NCBI RefSeq assembly: GCF_900129965.1
Contig: NZ_FQXM01000010.1
Coordinates: 87,120 to 151,119 of the forward strand
From: Clostridium grantii DSM 8605
GTDB taxonomy: Bacteria; Bacillota; Clostridia; Clostridiales; Clostridiaceae
Reading direction: 5' to 3'
Length of the DNA stretch: 64,000 bases
Shown here: in pieces, positions 42,123 to 53,128 of the stretch
Layout of the letters: each line of letters begins with the position of its first letter
Numbering within the stretch: position 1 is the stretch's first letter
The notes under the pieces: model-generated
The model's input: the letters and a program-made list of their open reading frames with translations, nothing else
What the model was told of the DNA's origin: nothing
Databases searched by the model: none
Made by a program: the position numbers and the translations under genes

Positions 42123-45100
42123 GAAAAAAGAAAAGTTTTAAAGCAATTACTTTATTTTTAGTCTTAACTATGGTAATGACTTTAGACCTCCCAGGAGTAT
42201 TTAGTGTTATTGCTAAAGCTGCAGATGTTAATTTATCTTTAGAAAAGTTTGTGAGCAAAAGCAGTGTTTATACAGGGGAAAATTTTATTTATACTCTTAA
42301 ATATAATAATCCTAATATTTTAACAAACGCAAATAATGTGGTTTTGACTGATATTTTGGATGATAAACTAGAGTATGTGTCCTCTGATAAAACTTTAGAC
42401 GTAGAAACAGTAACAGTTTCTGAACAAGATGGACATGAGGTGGTTACATTTCAATTTAAAGAACCATTAAAAGCGGGAACTACTGGCATACTAAAGATAG
42501 TTGCAAAATTTAAATCAGGGGTAACTTTAGATGAAATAGACGGAATAGCAAATAGGGCTTCCAATATAGCAACAATTAAGCCAGACAATGGAGAAGAAGT
42601 TTTAAGTAATGAGGTTATAGTTACACCTAAATTAAATGAACCAAATTGGAGTTTATCAAAAGCAAAAATAGTTCCAACCTCTACACCAGCAATTGATCAA
42701 CCTATTACCTATGAAATTAATGTAGTTGCTAATAGTGGAACAGGTCAGTTGAATTTAAATGATATCAGAGTTGAAGACACGATTCCAGTGGGATCAGAGT
42801 ATATATCATCAACTAGTGGTGGCTCTTATGAGGATGGGGTAGTAACTTGGAATATTGATGAACTAAATGTTGGTGAATCTAAAAAGTTATATGTAACAAT
42901 TAAATACCCATCAATAGATTCGGAAGGCAGTCCTTTATTTACAACTGATGATGAAGTTACTAACAATGTTTCAGCGCTTGTGAAACAATTTGGTAGCGAT
43001 GAAGATTTGCCTTTAAAGACTACAGCTACCACACATGGATTTTCTGAGGCTACAATTTTAGCAGGTGATTTTACTAAATCAGGGAGACAATCGGATGATA
43101 GGTATTCCCTAGGACAAACTGCTAAATTTTATTTAAGCTCCATTGAAAATACTGGTAATATACCACTAGATAGTATAACTATTGAGGACCAGATCCCAGA
43201 CAAAATCAAACTCTCTAGTATTACCACAGGTAGTTATAGTAGTGATGTAAATGTGGAAATTCAGTATAAAACAAATGAAAATGATTATGCTCAGTGGACA
43301 GGAAGTCCTTTTACAGCACCAAATGATACCACGCTTCAAGTCTCTTCTTTAAACCTAGGAGCGGATGAGTATATAACAGATGTAAGATGGACGCTAACAA
43401 GTACAACTGTAGAAGATGGAATACCAGCGGGCTTTAGTGAAATTAATGATATAAAAGTATTTGGAACCTTTCAAAATGCTGTTATTGGAGACACAATTAC
43501 AAATGATGCAGTTTTGACAGCTAAGTTAGATGGCGAACCAGATATAGTTAAAAATTCATCAAAAGATATAAGTATAATTGAAGAATTGCCATGGCTAAAG
43601 CCAACTAAGTCAGTTAAAAATGGACAAACATCTTTTAATTATACTGATGAAGTTGAATATGTGCTAAGAATTGAAAATAATTCTTTAGCAACTGGAAACT
43701 ATATCAATCCAATAGGGGTAGATACATTACCACCAGAATTAGAGAATGCTGAAATAACAGGATGGGATAAAGGAAACAGTGATATTACTAGTGCTCCAGT
43801 AACTGATATTTCAAGTAAAACTATTGATGGAAAAGATTATAGTGTATTAAAATGGAATTTTACAGGAGAACTAAAACCAGGTCAATATGTAGAAGTTTAT
43901 TACAAAGCAACTATCAAAGACTTAACAGAAGTAGGTTATATAACTAATGATTTTTATATAACTACAAACGACCAAAATGAGTTTGAAAATCCTGCATCAG
44001 AGTTATTGGATGATTCAAATGATTTAGACGGAGATACTTCTTTAACTGATAAACTTGTAAAAACTAGTAACAGTATCTTTGTAAAATTTATAGGAAGTAT
44101 AATTGCTAAAAAGTTAGTAAAAGGTGAGTTGGATACTGATTGGGGCTACTTTGGTAAAGATGAAGGATATGGAGAAACCTTACCAGGGGGTATTGCTGAT
44201 TATAGAATAGAAGTCACCAATACAGGAGCCAATGGGCCTATATCAAATCTAGTAGTAATAGATGTATTACCTTATGCAGGGGATACAGGAGTTATAGATT
44301 CTACAGATAGAGAAAGTCAATGGAGACCTTATTTAGTAAATGAAATTACAGGGGAGAATGGTGCAACACTTCCAGAAGGTATTAAAGTTTACTATAGTAC
44401 AAATGCTAATCCTTCTAAGGAAGAATTAAGAGATCCTGAAAATAAAACAGGATTGGCATCTGATGAATGGTCTGAAACTCCGCCTGATGATATTACATCA
44501 GTTAGAGCACTTAAATTTTATTTCGAAGATTTAGTGCTTGAGGCTGAGGATAAAGTAATTATTGAGTGGCCTATGAGAGCACCAGTAGAAGCACCACAGG
44601 GTGAAGTGGCATGGAATTCATTTGGATATGGAGCTACCTATGAAGATTTAGGAGAGCAAGAACCATTTCTACCTTCAGAACCTATAAAAGTTGGATTTCA
44701 AGTTCAACCATACAATACAGGGACGTATAGTCTTGGTAATTATGTATGGGAAGATATGAATAAAGATGGAATTCAAAATGATGGGGAACCTGGCATAGAT
44801 GGAGTTCTAGTTAACTTGTATGATGAAGCGGGAACAACACTTCTAAAGTACAGTAGAACAGGACAAGATCATAACGGAAATTCAGGATATTACCAATTCC
44901 CTGATCTTGCGGCTGGAAATTATGTTGTAGAGTTTGTTTATCCTAAGGAATATGAAGTTACACCTAAAAATAGTGGTACAGATACAACCTTAGATTCTGA
45001 TATTGATGAAACTAAAATTGTAGACTATACCGACAATGGTGTAGTTAAAAATTCAATTAAAACAGATGTAATTGCATTAAATGCAGACAATTTTTCTATT

Positions 45101-48100
45101 GATGCAGGACTTTACAAGTTAGCCACTCTTGGAGACAGGGTCTGGAATGATAAAGATACTGATGGTATTCAAGATAGTGGAGAATCAGGGATTGCAGTTA
45201 TTACGGTTACGCTTTTGGATGAATATGGTAATAATGCAAAATATGGAGATGGATCTGATGTTTTAGTTACAACAACTGATGTAGATGGAAACTATAAGTT
45301 TGAAAACTTGGAACCAGGAAATTATAAAGTTAAGTTTTCTAACCCTAATGGTGGAGACTATAAATTTACAACAGTTAATGTTGGAAGTGATTTAACAGAT
45401 AGTGATGCTATAGCAGAACCAGATGGTTCATCAGCAACTACAGCAATTATAAATTTAGAATCTGGAGAAGAAGATTTAACTGTAGATGCAGGTATGTATT
45501 TGGGGAGACTTGGAGATAAAGTATGGAATGATTTGGATGCAGATGGTATTCAAGATAGTGGAGAAAGTGGTATTTCAGGAGTAACGGTTAATCTTTATAT
45601 TGATGGAGAAACTGATGTTTATAAAACCACAACCACAAATTCTAGTGGAGTATATTTATTTGATGAATTATTACCAAATGATTATGTTGTGGAGTTTGTG
45701 AAACCTGGAGCTTACAACAAATATAGTCCTAAGAATATAGGTGCAGACGTAACAAAGGATAGTGATGCTGATATAAGTAATGGGAAAACAGATACTATTA
45801 CATTAGCAGCAGGAGAAAGAAATCTAACTATTGATGCTGGAATGTATAAATTTGCATCAATTGGGGATTATGTATGGAATGATTTAAACGGAAATGGGAT
45901 ACAAGAAACAGGAGAATCTGGAGTTGCAGGTGTTGTAGTACAACTTCAAGATAATACTGGTACCCCAGTAATTGTGGATGGAAATGGCGACGCTATATTA
46001 GATTTTACAACTGCAGTAGATGGGAAGTATTCTTTTTCAAACTTAGACCCAGGACAATATAAATTAAAGTTTATTTTGCCTGATGATGAATTTATTTTTA
46101 GTCCTAAGGATGCAACAGGTAATTCTCTAGATAGCGATGTTCAGGTTGATAGTGTAGACTTAACTATAGGTACAACTATAACAACTACATTGATATCGGG
46201 TGAAAATGATTTGAGTTGGGATGCAGGTGCCCATAGAGCTATCCTAGGTGATTATGTTTGGCATGACTTAGACGCTGATGGGATTCAAGATTCAGGAGAA
46301 GTGGGCATAGCTGGAATAACTATTACTTTGTTAGATGGAAGTGGAAATCCAGCTAAATATGCGGATGGAAGCGATGTACCAGCTACAACTACGGATTCTA
46401 ATGGTAAGTATGAATTTAATAATTTACCTTCTGGGGATTATATAGTTCATTTTGACCAACCAACAGGATATTACTTTCCACAGAAAGATCAAACTTCTGA
46501 CGGAGCTGACAGTGATGCTGATACAGTAACAGGGAATACAACTATTATTACCTTAGGTAAAGGCGAAATAGACAAAACTAATGATGCAGGGTTATATATG
46601 CCTGCAAGTATAGGCAACTATCTATGGGAAGATAAAAATGCTAACGGAATACAAGACGATGGTGAAACTGGAATAAATGGAGCTACAGTTGAGCTATTTA
46701 AAGAAGGAGAAAGCACTACAATAACTACTACAACTGCAGATGTAGATGGAAAACCAGGATACTATAAATTTGAAGATTTAGTTCCAGAGGATTACCATAT
46801 AAAATTTACACTGCCTGATGGATTTGATTCCTTTACAACTCAAGATGTAGGAACAGATAACTCAGTTGATAGTGACACAAACACAACAACCTTTGAAACA
46901 GCTGCTGAAACTTTAACATCAGGAGAAGATAATACTACTTATGATGCTGGAGTATACAAATTTGTTTCAATAGGAGATAGAGTTTGGGAAGATTTAGACT
47001 TAGATGGAGTTCAAGATGATGGAGAACCGAACTTTGAGAATGTTAACGTAAAATTGTATAAAAAGAGTGGTTCTGACTGGAATTTCCTTGAAGAACAAGA
47101 TACAGATGCTAATGGTAACTATCTATTTGATAAGCTATCACCTGGAGAGTATAAAGTGGAATTTGTTTCTCCAAATGGATATACCTTCACACTTAAAAGT
47201 CAAGAAAATGATATTGAAAAAGATAGTGATGTGTATAAAGCTGATGGTTTAACAGACTCCATAGTATTAGCTTCTGGAGATAATAATCTTTCAATAGATG
47301 CAGGATTATATGAACTTGCCACCATTGGAAATAGAGTTTGGGATGATGAAGATGGTAATGGAATTCAGGATGATGGAGAACTTGGGATAGAAGGAGTAGA
47401 AGTTAAACTTTACAATTCTTCTAATGTATTACAAGCTTCAACAACTACGAATGTTTTGGGACTATATACATTTGAAAATGTAGAACCTGGAGATTATTAT
47501 TTGGAATTTTCTAAACCTAGTAACTATGCAGTAACTACAATAGATAGTGGATATACTGATGATACAAATGATAGTGATGTAGATGAATCCACTATGAAAA
47601 CTGTTGTTACAACTTTAAATTCAGGAGAAGTTGATTTGAGTTGGGACATGGGATTATTTAAAATGTCTTCCATTAGTGATTATGTATGGGAAGATTTGAA
47701 TGCAGATGGGATTCAAGATTCAGGAGAATCAGCTTTAGAGGGAGTCACAGTTAATTTATATGATTCAGATAATAATTTAGTAGCAACAAAAACCACTGGT
47801 TCAGATGGTAAATATATTTTTGAAGATTTAAAATTTGGAGATTATTATGTTGAATTTATATTGGATGGCTATGTTATAAGTCCAAAAAAAGCTGGAAGTA
47901 ACACAGCAAAAGATAGTAATGCAAATACAAATGGGAAAACAGATGTTATTTCACTAGGAATTGATGAACATATAACTACTATAGACGCAGGACTTTATCA
48001 GCTAGCAGCTTTAGGTGATAAAGTATGGGAAGATATAGATGGTGATGGAATTCAAGATGCAGGTGAAGCTGGAGTACCAGGTGTTTATGTAAGATTACTT

Positions 48101-51100
48101 AATAATTTAGGTACAAGCACTAAAAGTACAACCACTGATGCAAGCGGAAATTATTCCTTTGAAGGATTGATTCCTGGAACTTATTCAGTAGAATTTGTAG
48201 AAGTAGATGGATATGATTTTACTACAGCAAATAACACACTAGATAACTCTAAAGATTCCGATGCTAATATTAGTGATGGAAAAACTGAATCAGTTACCTT
48301 GAAGTCAGGAGATAATTATACCGCTCTTGATGCTGGAATATACAAGCCAGTTTCCATAGGAGATTTTGTATGGGAAGATAAGAACGGCAACAATATTCAA
48401 GATGATGGCGAGCTAGGAATCAAGAATGCGCTTGTAAAATTGTTAGATAGTAATGGAAATGAAGTTTTAAATACTTTAACAGATGAAAATGGAAAGTATT
48501 TATTTGAAGGACTAAAACCAGATACTTACAGCATACAATTTTTAAAACCAGCAGGATCAACTTATGAGATTGTGGATAAAGATAGTGGAAGTGATGATGG
48601 AAAAGATAGTGATGCAAGTGCTACTGATGGAAAAACTTCAACTGTAACATTAGATTCTGGAGAAAGTAATATGACCTTTGATGCAGGATTTTATAAGAGT
48701 GTAAAACTTGGGGATTACGTTTGGACAGATGCTAATGGAAATGGAACTCAAGATGCAGGTGAAACTCCAGTTAAAGATGTAGTAGTAAATTTACTAGACA
48801 AAGATGGAAATTTTTTAGCTACAACAACTACTGATGATGAAGGAAAATATGAATTCTCTAATTTGAAACCCGGGGATTATATAGTAGTTTTTGAAAAACC
48901 AGAAGGAACTTACTTCACATCAAAAGACAGTTCAGACACAGATGGAAATGACAGTGATGCAGATGAAATTACAGGAAGAGCAACAGTGACACTGACATCA
49001 GGAAATAATAATTTAACTGTAGATGCTGGAATATTCACTCCTAATATCCAAATAGAGAAAACTGTTTATGCAGGTCATGATGGAGGAAAAGGAACTGGAG
49101 AAGAACTAGTTGTAGGACAAAAAGGAACTGAAATCACTTATATATTCAAAGTTACTAATGAGGGAGAAGCTTATTTAAATGATATTCAGATAACAGATTC
49201 ATTATTAGGCATAGACAAATTCCACATGACATTAATAAGTGGAACAGAACCTTTAGAACCAGGAGCAAGCTTAACTTACTACTATGAATCTACCATAGAT
49301 GGGGATTTAACAAATACAGCGGCTACAACAGGAACGCCATCTGATGAGAGTGGTACAGAAATAATAAATGCTGCAAAACCTACTGATGATGATATTGCTG
49401 AAGTAGATGAGAAAAAACCAGGAATAAATATTGAAAAAACAGTTTATGCTGGACACAACTCAGGAGTTGGAGTAGGTACAGAGTTTGTAGTTGGACAAGA
49501 TGGTACAAAAATAACTTATTTATTTGAAATAACAAATACAGGAGATACTTATCTAAATGATATAAAAGTAGTAGATGATAATCTTGGAATTAATAGAGCT
49601 GATATGGTTTCCTTAAGTGGAACAGAGCCACTAGCCCCAGGAGAGTCAATGATTTTCTATTACGAAACAACATTAGATAATGATTTACTAAACACAGCGA
49701 CTACAGAGGGAACTCCAGTATATGAAGATGGTAGTGAATTACCTAATGTAGATAAACCAACAGATGATAACACTGCTGAAACTGATAAAGTAGACCCAGC
49801 TATAGAAATTGAAAAAACAGTTTATGCTGGACACGATTCAGGAGTTGGAGTGGGTACAGAATTTGTAATTGGACAAGATGGTACTAAAATAACTTACCTA
49901 TTCAAAATTACAAATAAAGGGGATACTTATCTAAATGATATAAAAGTAGTGGATGACAATCTTTCAATTAATAGAAGTGACATGACACTATTAAGTGGTG
50001 CAGAGCCTTTAGCACCAGGGGAATCAATGATTTTCTACTATGAAACAACATTAGATAATGATCTAGTAAACACAGCCAGTACAGAAGGAACGCCAGTATA
50101 TGAAGATGGCAGTGAGGTTCCTAACGTAGATAAACCAACAGATGATAACACAGCTGAAACTGACAAAGTAGCGCCAGCTATTCAAATTGAAAAAACAGTT
50201 TATGCTGGTTACAATGAAGGAAAAGGCACAGATAGTGAGCTTGTAATAGGTCAAAAGGGAACTAAAGTAACTTATTTATTTAAAGTTACAAACCTAGGTG
50301 ACACTTATTTGAAGGATATCACTATAAATGACGATGATCTAGGAATAGATAGAAGTAAAATGACAGTAATAAGTGGAACAGAGCCACTAGCACCAAATGC
50401 AAGCATGACTTTCTACTATGAGACAACAATAGAGAATGACTTGATAAATATAGCAAATACAGAAGGAGTTCCATCAGATGCTTCAGGAAATAATATTCCA
50501 AATGTAGATAATCCTACAGATGCAGATACAGCAGAAGTTGATGAAAGAACACCAGCAATAAAAGTAGAAAAGAAAGTTTATGAAGGCAAGTATGCAGCAA
50601 GTTACAGTGGCGAAGAAAAAGTTTCTATAAAAACAGGTAAAGATGTAACTTATCTATTTGTGGTAACAAATGAAGGGGATACTTACTTAAATAATATAAG
50701 TATTGTGGATGCTAACTTAAGTATCGATAGAAGCAATATGACAAAAGTAAGTGGAGAAGAACCTTTAGCACCTGGAGACAGTATGGTTTTCTATTATGAG
50801 ACAACTGTAAAAAACAATTTATTGAATACAGTAGAAACAGAGGGAACTCCATCGGATGAAACAGGTATAACCTTACCGAATATAGGCAATCCTTCAGATG
50901 ATGATACTGCAGAAGTAGAAGCTTTAGGAGAAATCGGAGATTTTGTATGGCATGATAAAAACTTTGATGGGGTACAAGATCTTGATGAAGAAGGCTTTGG
51001 GACAATAAAAGTTATTTTGACAGATGCAGTAGGAAATAAAAGAGAAACATTAACTGATAAGAATGGTAAGTATTTATTCGATAATCTTCCAAAGGGAGAA

Positions 51101-51940
51101 TATACTATAACAATAGATACTACTACTCTTCCAGAAAAAATCAAAGGAACTTATGAATTAGATGGTAAAATAGACAACTTGGTAAAAGTGAACTTAAATG
51201 ACGGAGAACTAATTCGTAATATAGACTTTGGATATGTAAAAACAGCTTCAGTAGGTGACTATGTTTGGGTTGACACCAATGGAAATGGAGTTCAAGAAGA
51301 TAATGAAGAAGCAATAGCTAACGTAAAAGTTATTATTACTGATTCAAAAAGTAATAAGGTTGAAGTAAGCACAGACAAAAATGGGAAATACTTTTTTGAT
51401 AATTTAATCCCAGGAAAATATACAATAAGTGTAGACAAAACAACACTACCTTTAAATCTAAAAGCAAGCTATGAATTTGATAAAACCCTTAATAATAATG
51501 TGGAAGTAGACTTAAATGAAGGGGATATTCAATTACAGATTGATTTTGGATATAAGAAAGTAGAAGTTATTAAAGAAGAACATGAAACGAAACAGGATAA
51601 GAAAGTTTCAGGTAAAGTTAAGGACACTGTTGTATATGTAAAAGAACAACCTAAGAATGGGTATGTAGAAGTATTTCAAAATGCTTGGACTTATACACCA
51701 AAGAGTGGCTACTATGGCGGAGATAGTTTTACCTTAATTATTGAAGATGAGAATGGAAATTTTTCTGAGCTTATTATTGATATACCAGTTGAAAAAACGG
51801 CAATTAGCTCAGCAAACTTATTACCTAAAACAGGCTCTAGTATAGACTTCTTAGTATTGATCATATTTGGATCATTAATAGCATTATTGGGAGCAGTTTT
51901 TATAGTAAGAAATAAACGAGATAAGAAAAAGTCAGAATAA
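42119..51940 (+). CDS. Giant LPxTG-anchored adhesin with SdrD-B and DUF11 repeats
   Basis: 3,273 residues. A signal peptide (about 1-34) is followed by DUF11-like and other beta domains (about 36-870), then 12 SdrD-type B domains (about 871-2305), each opening with a pattern like LGDYVWNDLDADGIQDSGE whose DxDxDG loop should bind Ca2+. Then come five DUF11-type units (about 2308-2935; IEKTVYAGHDSG...GDTYLNDI), two more B domains (about 2938-3145), a cadherin-like unit (about 3155-3228) and the sorting signal LPKTG (3235-3239) with membrane helix and basic tail. A class A-type sortase should anchor it to peptidoglycan; no sortase gene is in the window. DUF11 units 2 and 3 are almost identical. 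Confidence 0.93.
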   Translation: MRKKKSFKAITLFLVLTMVMTLDLPGVFSVIAKAADVNLSLEKFVSKSSVYTGENFIYTLKYNNPNILTNANNVVLTDILDDKLEYVSSDKTLDVETVTVSEQDGHEVVTFQFKEPLKAGTTGILKIVAKFKSGVTLDEIDGIANRASNIATIKPDNGEEVLSNEVIVTPKLNEPNWSLSKAKIVPTSTPAIDQPITYEINVVANSGTGQLNLNDIRVEDTIPVGSEYISSTSGGSYEDGVVTWNIDELNVGESKKLYVTIKYPSIDSEGSPLFTTDDEVTNNVSALVKQFGSDEDLPLKTTATTHGFSEATILAGDFTKSGRQSDDRYSLGQTAKFYLSSIENTGNIPLDSITIEDQIPDKIKLSSITTGSYSSDVNVEIQYKTNENDYAQWTGSPFTAPNDTTLQVSSLNLGADEYITDVRWTLTSTTVEDGIPAGFSEINDIKVFGTFQNAVIGDTITNDAVLTAKLDGEPDIVKNSSKDISIIEELPWLKPTKSVKNGQTSFNYTDEVEYVLRIENNSLATGNYINPIGVDTLPPELENAEITGWDKGNSDITSAPVTDISSKTIDGKDYSVLKWNFTGELKPGQYVEVYYKATIKDLTEVGYITNDFYITTNDQNEFENPASELLDDSNDLDGDTSLTDKLVKTSNSIFVKFIGSIIAKKLVKGELDTDWGYFGKDEGYGETLPGGIADYRIEVTNTGANGPISNLVVIDVLPYAGDTGVIDSTDRESQWRPYLVNEITGENGATLPEGIKVYYSTNANPSKEELRDPENKTGLASDEWSETPPDDITSVRALKFYFEDLVLEAEDKVIIEWPMRAPVEAPQGEVAWNSFGYGATYEDLGEQEPFLPSEPIKVGFQVQPYNTGTYSLGNYVWEDMNKDGIQNDGEPGIDGVLVNLYDEAGTTLLKYSRTGQDHNGNSGYYQFPDLAAGNYVVEFVYPKEYEVTPKNSGTDTTLDSDIDETKIVDYTDNGVVKNSIKTDVIALNADNFSIDAGLYKLATLGDRVWNDKDTDGIQDSGESGIAVITVTLLDEYGNNAKYGDGSDVLVTTTDVDGNYKFENLEPGNYKVKFSNPNGGDYKFTTVNVGSDLTDSDAIAEPDGSSATTAIINLESGEEDLTVDAGMYLGRLGDKVWNDLDADGIQDSGESGISGVTVNLYIDGETDVYKTTTTNSSGVYLFDELLPNDYVVEFVKPGAYNKYSPKNIGADVTKDSDADISNGKTDTITLAAGERNLTIDAGMYKFASIGDYVWNDLNGNGIQETGESGVAGVVVQLQDNTGTPVIVDGNGDAILDFTTAVDGKYSFSNLDPGQYKLKFILPDDEFIFSPKDATGNSLDSDVQVDSVDLTIGTTITTTLISGENDLSWDAGAHRAILGDYVWHDLDADGIQDSGEVGIAGITITLLDGSGNPAKYADGSDVPATTTDSNGKYEFNNLPSGDYIVHFDQPTGYYFPQKDQTSDGADSDADTVTGNTTIITLGKGEIDKTNDAGLYMPASIGNYLWEDKNANGIQDDGETGINGATVELFKEGESTTITTTTADVDGKPGYYKFEDLVPEDYHIKFTLPDGFDSFTTQDVGTDNSVDSDTNTTTFETAAETLTSGEDNTTYDAGVYKFVSIGDRVWEDLDLDGVQDDGEPNFENVNVKLYKKSGSDWNFLEEQDTDANGNYLFDKLSPGEYKVEFVSPNGYTFTLKSQENDIEKDSDVYKADGLTDSIVLASGDNNLSIDAGLYELATIGNRVWDDEDGNGIQDDGELGIEGVEVKLYNSSNVLQASTTTNVLGLYTFENVEPGDYYLEFSKPSNYAVTTIDSGYTDDTNDSDVDESTMKTVVTTLNSGEVDLSWDMGLFKMSSISDYVWEDLNADGIQDSGESALEGVTVNLYDSDNNLVATKTTGSDGKYIFEDLKFGDYYVEFILDGYVISPKKAGSNTAKDSNANTNGKTDVISLGIDEHITTIDAGLYQLAALGDKVWEDIDGDGIQDAGEAGVPGVYVRLLNNLGTSTKSTTTDASGNYSFEGLIPGTYSVEFVEVDGYDFTTANNTLDNSKDSDANISDGKTESVTLKSGDNYTALDAGIYKPVSIGDFVWEDKNGNNIQDDGELGIKNALVKLLDSNGNEVLNTLTDENGKYLFEGLKPDTYSIQFLKPAGSTYEIVDKDSGSDDGKDSDASATDGKTSTVTLDSGESNMTFDAGFYKSVKLGDYVWTDANGNGTQDAGETPVKDVVVNLLDKDGNFLATTTTDDEGKYEFSNLKPGDYIVVFEKPEGTYFTSKDSSDTDGNDSDADEITGRATVTLTSGNNNLTVDAGIFTPNIQIEKTVYAGHDGGKGTGEELVVGQKGTEITYIFKVTNEGEAYLNDIQITDSLLGIDKFHMTLISGTEPLEPGASLTYYYESTIDGDLTNTAATTGTPSDESGTEIINAAKPTDDDIAEVDEKKPGINIEKTVYAGHNSGVGVGTEFVVGQDGTKITYLFEITNTGDTYLNDIKVVDDNLGINRADMVSLSGTEPLAPGESMIFYYETTLDNDLLNTATTEGTPVYEDGSELPNVDKPTDDNTAETDKVDPAIEIEKTVYAGHDSGVGVGTEFVIGQDGTKITYLFKITNKGDTYLNDIKVVDDNLSINRSDMTLLSGAEPLAPGESMIFYYETTLDNDLVNTASTEGTPVYEDGSEVPNVDKPTDDNTAETDKVAPAIQIEKTVYAGYNEGKGTDSELVIGQKGTKVTYLFKVTNLGDTYLKDITINDDDLGIDRSKMTVISGTEPLAPNASMTFYYETTIENDLINIANTEGVPSDASGNNIPNVDNPTDADTAEVDERTPAIKVEKKVYEGKYAASYSGEEKVSIKTGKDVTYLFVVTNEGDTYLNNISIVDANLSIDRSNMTKVSGEEPLAPGDSMVFYYETTVKNNLLNTVETEGTPSDETGITLPNIGNPSDDDTAEVEALGEIGDFVWHDKNFDGVQDLDEEGFGTIKVILTDAVGNKRETLTDKNGKYLFDNLPKGEYTITIDTTTLPEKIKGTYELDGKIDNLVKVNLNDGELIRNIDFGYVKTASVGDYVWVDTNGNGVQEDNEEAIANVKVIITDSKSNKVEVSTDKNGKYFFDNLIPGKYTISVDKTTLPLNLKASYEFDKTLNNNVEVDLNEGDIQLQIDFGYKKVEVIKEEHETKQDKKVSGKVKDTVVYVKEQPKNGYVEVFQNAWTYTPKSGYYGGDSFTLIIEDENGNFSELIIDIPVEKTAISSANLLPKTGSSIDFLVLIIFGSLIALLGAVFIVRNKRDKKKSE

Positions 51941-51968
51941 AATTATTAATTCAAGCTTGAACAAATTT

Positions 51969-51996
51969 GAGAGGCATTAGCCTCTCTTTTTTTTAT
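51969..51996 (+). terminator. Terminator of the adhesin operon
   Basis: GAGAGGC pairs with GCCTCTC around ATTA, followed by T8. Confidence 0.8.
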
Positions 51997-52072
51997 TTAA
52001 AACATAATATAATTTTTGCATATGGGTATACTAAAATTGAATTTACTTTAAGAAGAAAGGAAGATGAAACAT

Positions 52073-52558
52073 ATGAAAAAATTAAAGAACATAGGAATCG
52101 TATCACTAGTATGCATAATGGTTATGCAATTGCTAGCAGTATCAATTTTTGCCCTTCCACAAGAGGATGTGGATATAGAAAAGGGAAAAGAAAAACAAAA
52201 GATTGAAAATAGAGAAGAGGAAAAGGGAAGAGAGAAAAAAAGAAACGATGGATGTAAAAAAATATCTCCATTAGAAGCAAAAGATATGTTAGAAAAGGAT
52301 GATAAAATAATTCTTCTTGATGTGAGAACTGTTGAAGAATATGCAGAAAAACATATTCCTAAGAGTGTTAATTTACCAATTGATCAATTAGAAGCAAAAG
52401 CTACAGAAATACTACCAGATAAAGAAGCGACTATAATAGTTTACTGCAAATTAGGAAAAAGAAGTAGAAAAGCTGTTGGAATGTTATGCAAAATGGGTTA
52501 TAAGAATGTGTACAATTTAGGTGGCATTGAAGATTGGCCTTATGAAATGGAAAAATAA
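52073..52558 (+). CDS. Exported rhodanese-domain protein
   Basis: 161 residues from the ATG at 52073 (AAAGGAAG lies about 9 bases upstream; the ATG at 52064 abuts it). A signal peptide or N-terminal anchor (about 5-27), a highly charged Lys/Glu linker (about 33-60), then a rhodanese domain (about 62-160) with LLDVRTVEEYAEKHIPKSVNLP and the active loop CKLGKRS. The catalytic Cys could carry persulfide sulfur outside the membrane. The acceptor is unknown. Confidence 0.85.
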   Translation: MKKLKNIGIVSLVCIMVMQLLAVSIFALPQEDVDIEKGKEKQKIENREEEKGREKKRNDGCKKISPLEAKDMLEKDDKIILLDVRTVEEYAEKHIPKSVNLPIDQLEAKATEILPDKEATIIVYCKLGKRSRKAVGMLCKMGYKNVYNLGGIEDWPYEMEK

Positions 52559-52576
52559 ATTTAACATAAGAAAAAC

Positions 52577-52606
52577 AAAGGTTTCCGAGAAATCGGAAAC
52601 TTTTTG
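52577..52606 (+). terminator. Terminator of the rhodanese gene
   Basis: GTTTCCGA pairs with TCGGAAAC around GAAA, followed by TTTTTGCTTT. Confidence 0.75.
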
Positions 52607-52670
52607 CTTTGAAAAATTTAATAAAATACTGAAAAAATAGTATAGGGAAGGATATTTTCTAATAAGTTTT

Positions 52671-52697
52671 GTAGGGCGCGGTTTCCACGCCGCCCCG
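52671..52697. repeat. GC-rich REP-like unit A
   Basis: 27 bases, GTAGGGCGCGGTTTCCACG then CCGCCCCG, differing by one base from the unit at 62564. It can fold on itself (GGGCGCGG/CCGCCC) and is far richer in G+C than anything nearby. Confidence 0.6.
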
Positions 52698-52719
52698 TTT
52701 TCTGGTGAAGTCTTTATTT

Positions 52720-53097
52720 TTAATCTTTACGTTTATAATTAAGTAACAATAAACTAAAAACTAATTGAATAATAAGTAGTACAAAAGAGGTTATAAATAT
52801 TATAATCATTTTTCCAGTCCATATTTGGCTATACTCCGTTGAAATATCAGAAAGAACTCCTTGAAACATAACTCCATTACATAAACCTAGTATAACAAAA
52901 ACACTTGTAATTAAATCAAAATAGCTTGATTTAAATTTAATAATTTTAAGGTTATTGTTTCTCCTAAGATTAATATAGTCTTTGGTAACTTTGATAGTGT
53001 TTATAAGAATAATTGCTCCAAGGAAATAATGGACATTAAATTGGAAGTAATAATAAAACATAAGTTCTTCAAACATATTATAATCTATTTTAATCAC
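52720..53097 (-). CDS. Hypothetical membrane protein (125 aa)
   Basis: Four hydrophobic segments (about 18-35, 58-80, 95-120) with a polar loop; no recognised family. It is the last gene of the minus-strand membrane-protein operon that begins with a DUF2975 protein. The charged motif TKDYINLRRNNNLKIIKFK separates the first two segments. Confidence 0.65.
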   Translation of the reverse strand: MIKIDYNMFEELMFYYYFQFNVHYFLGAIILINTIKVTKDYINLRRNNNLKIIKFKSSYFDLITSVFVILGLCNGVMFQGVLSDISTEYSQIWTGKMIIIFITSFVLLIIQLVFSLLLLNYKRKD

Positions 53098-53128
53098 ACC
53101 CTTTTATGTTTTTATATGTAGGGATATG

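Noticed and set aside
50712..51144. Long antisense open frames within the adhesin repeats
   Set aside because: They mirror the biased codon pattern of the repeats, lack ribosome sites and have no recognisable domains.
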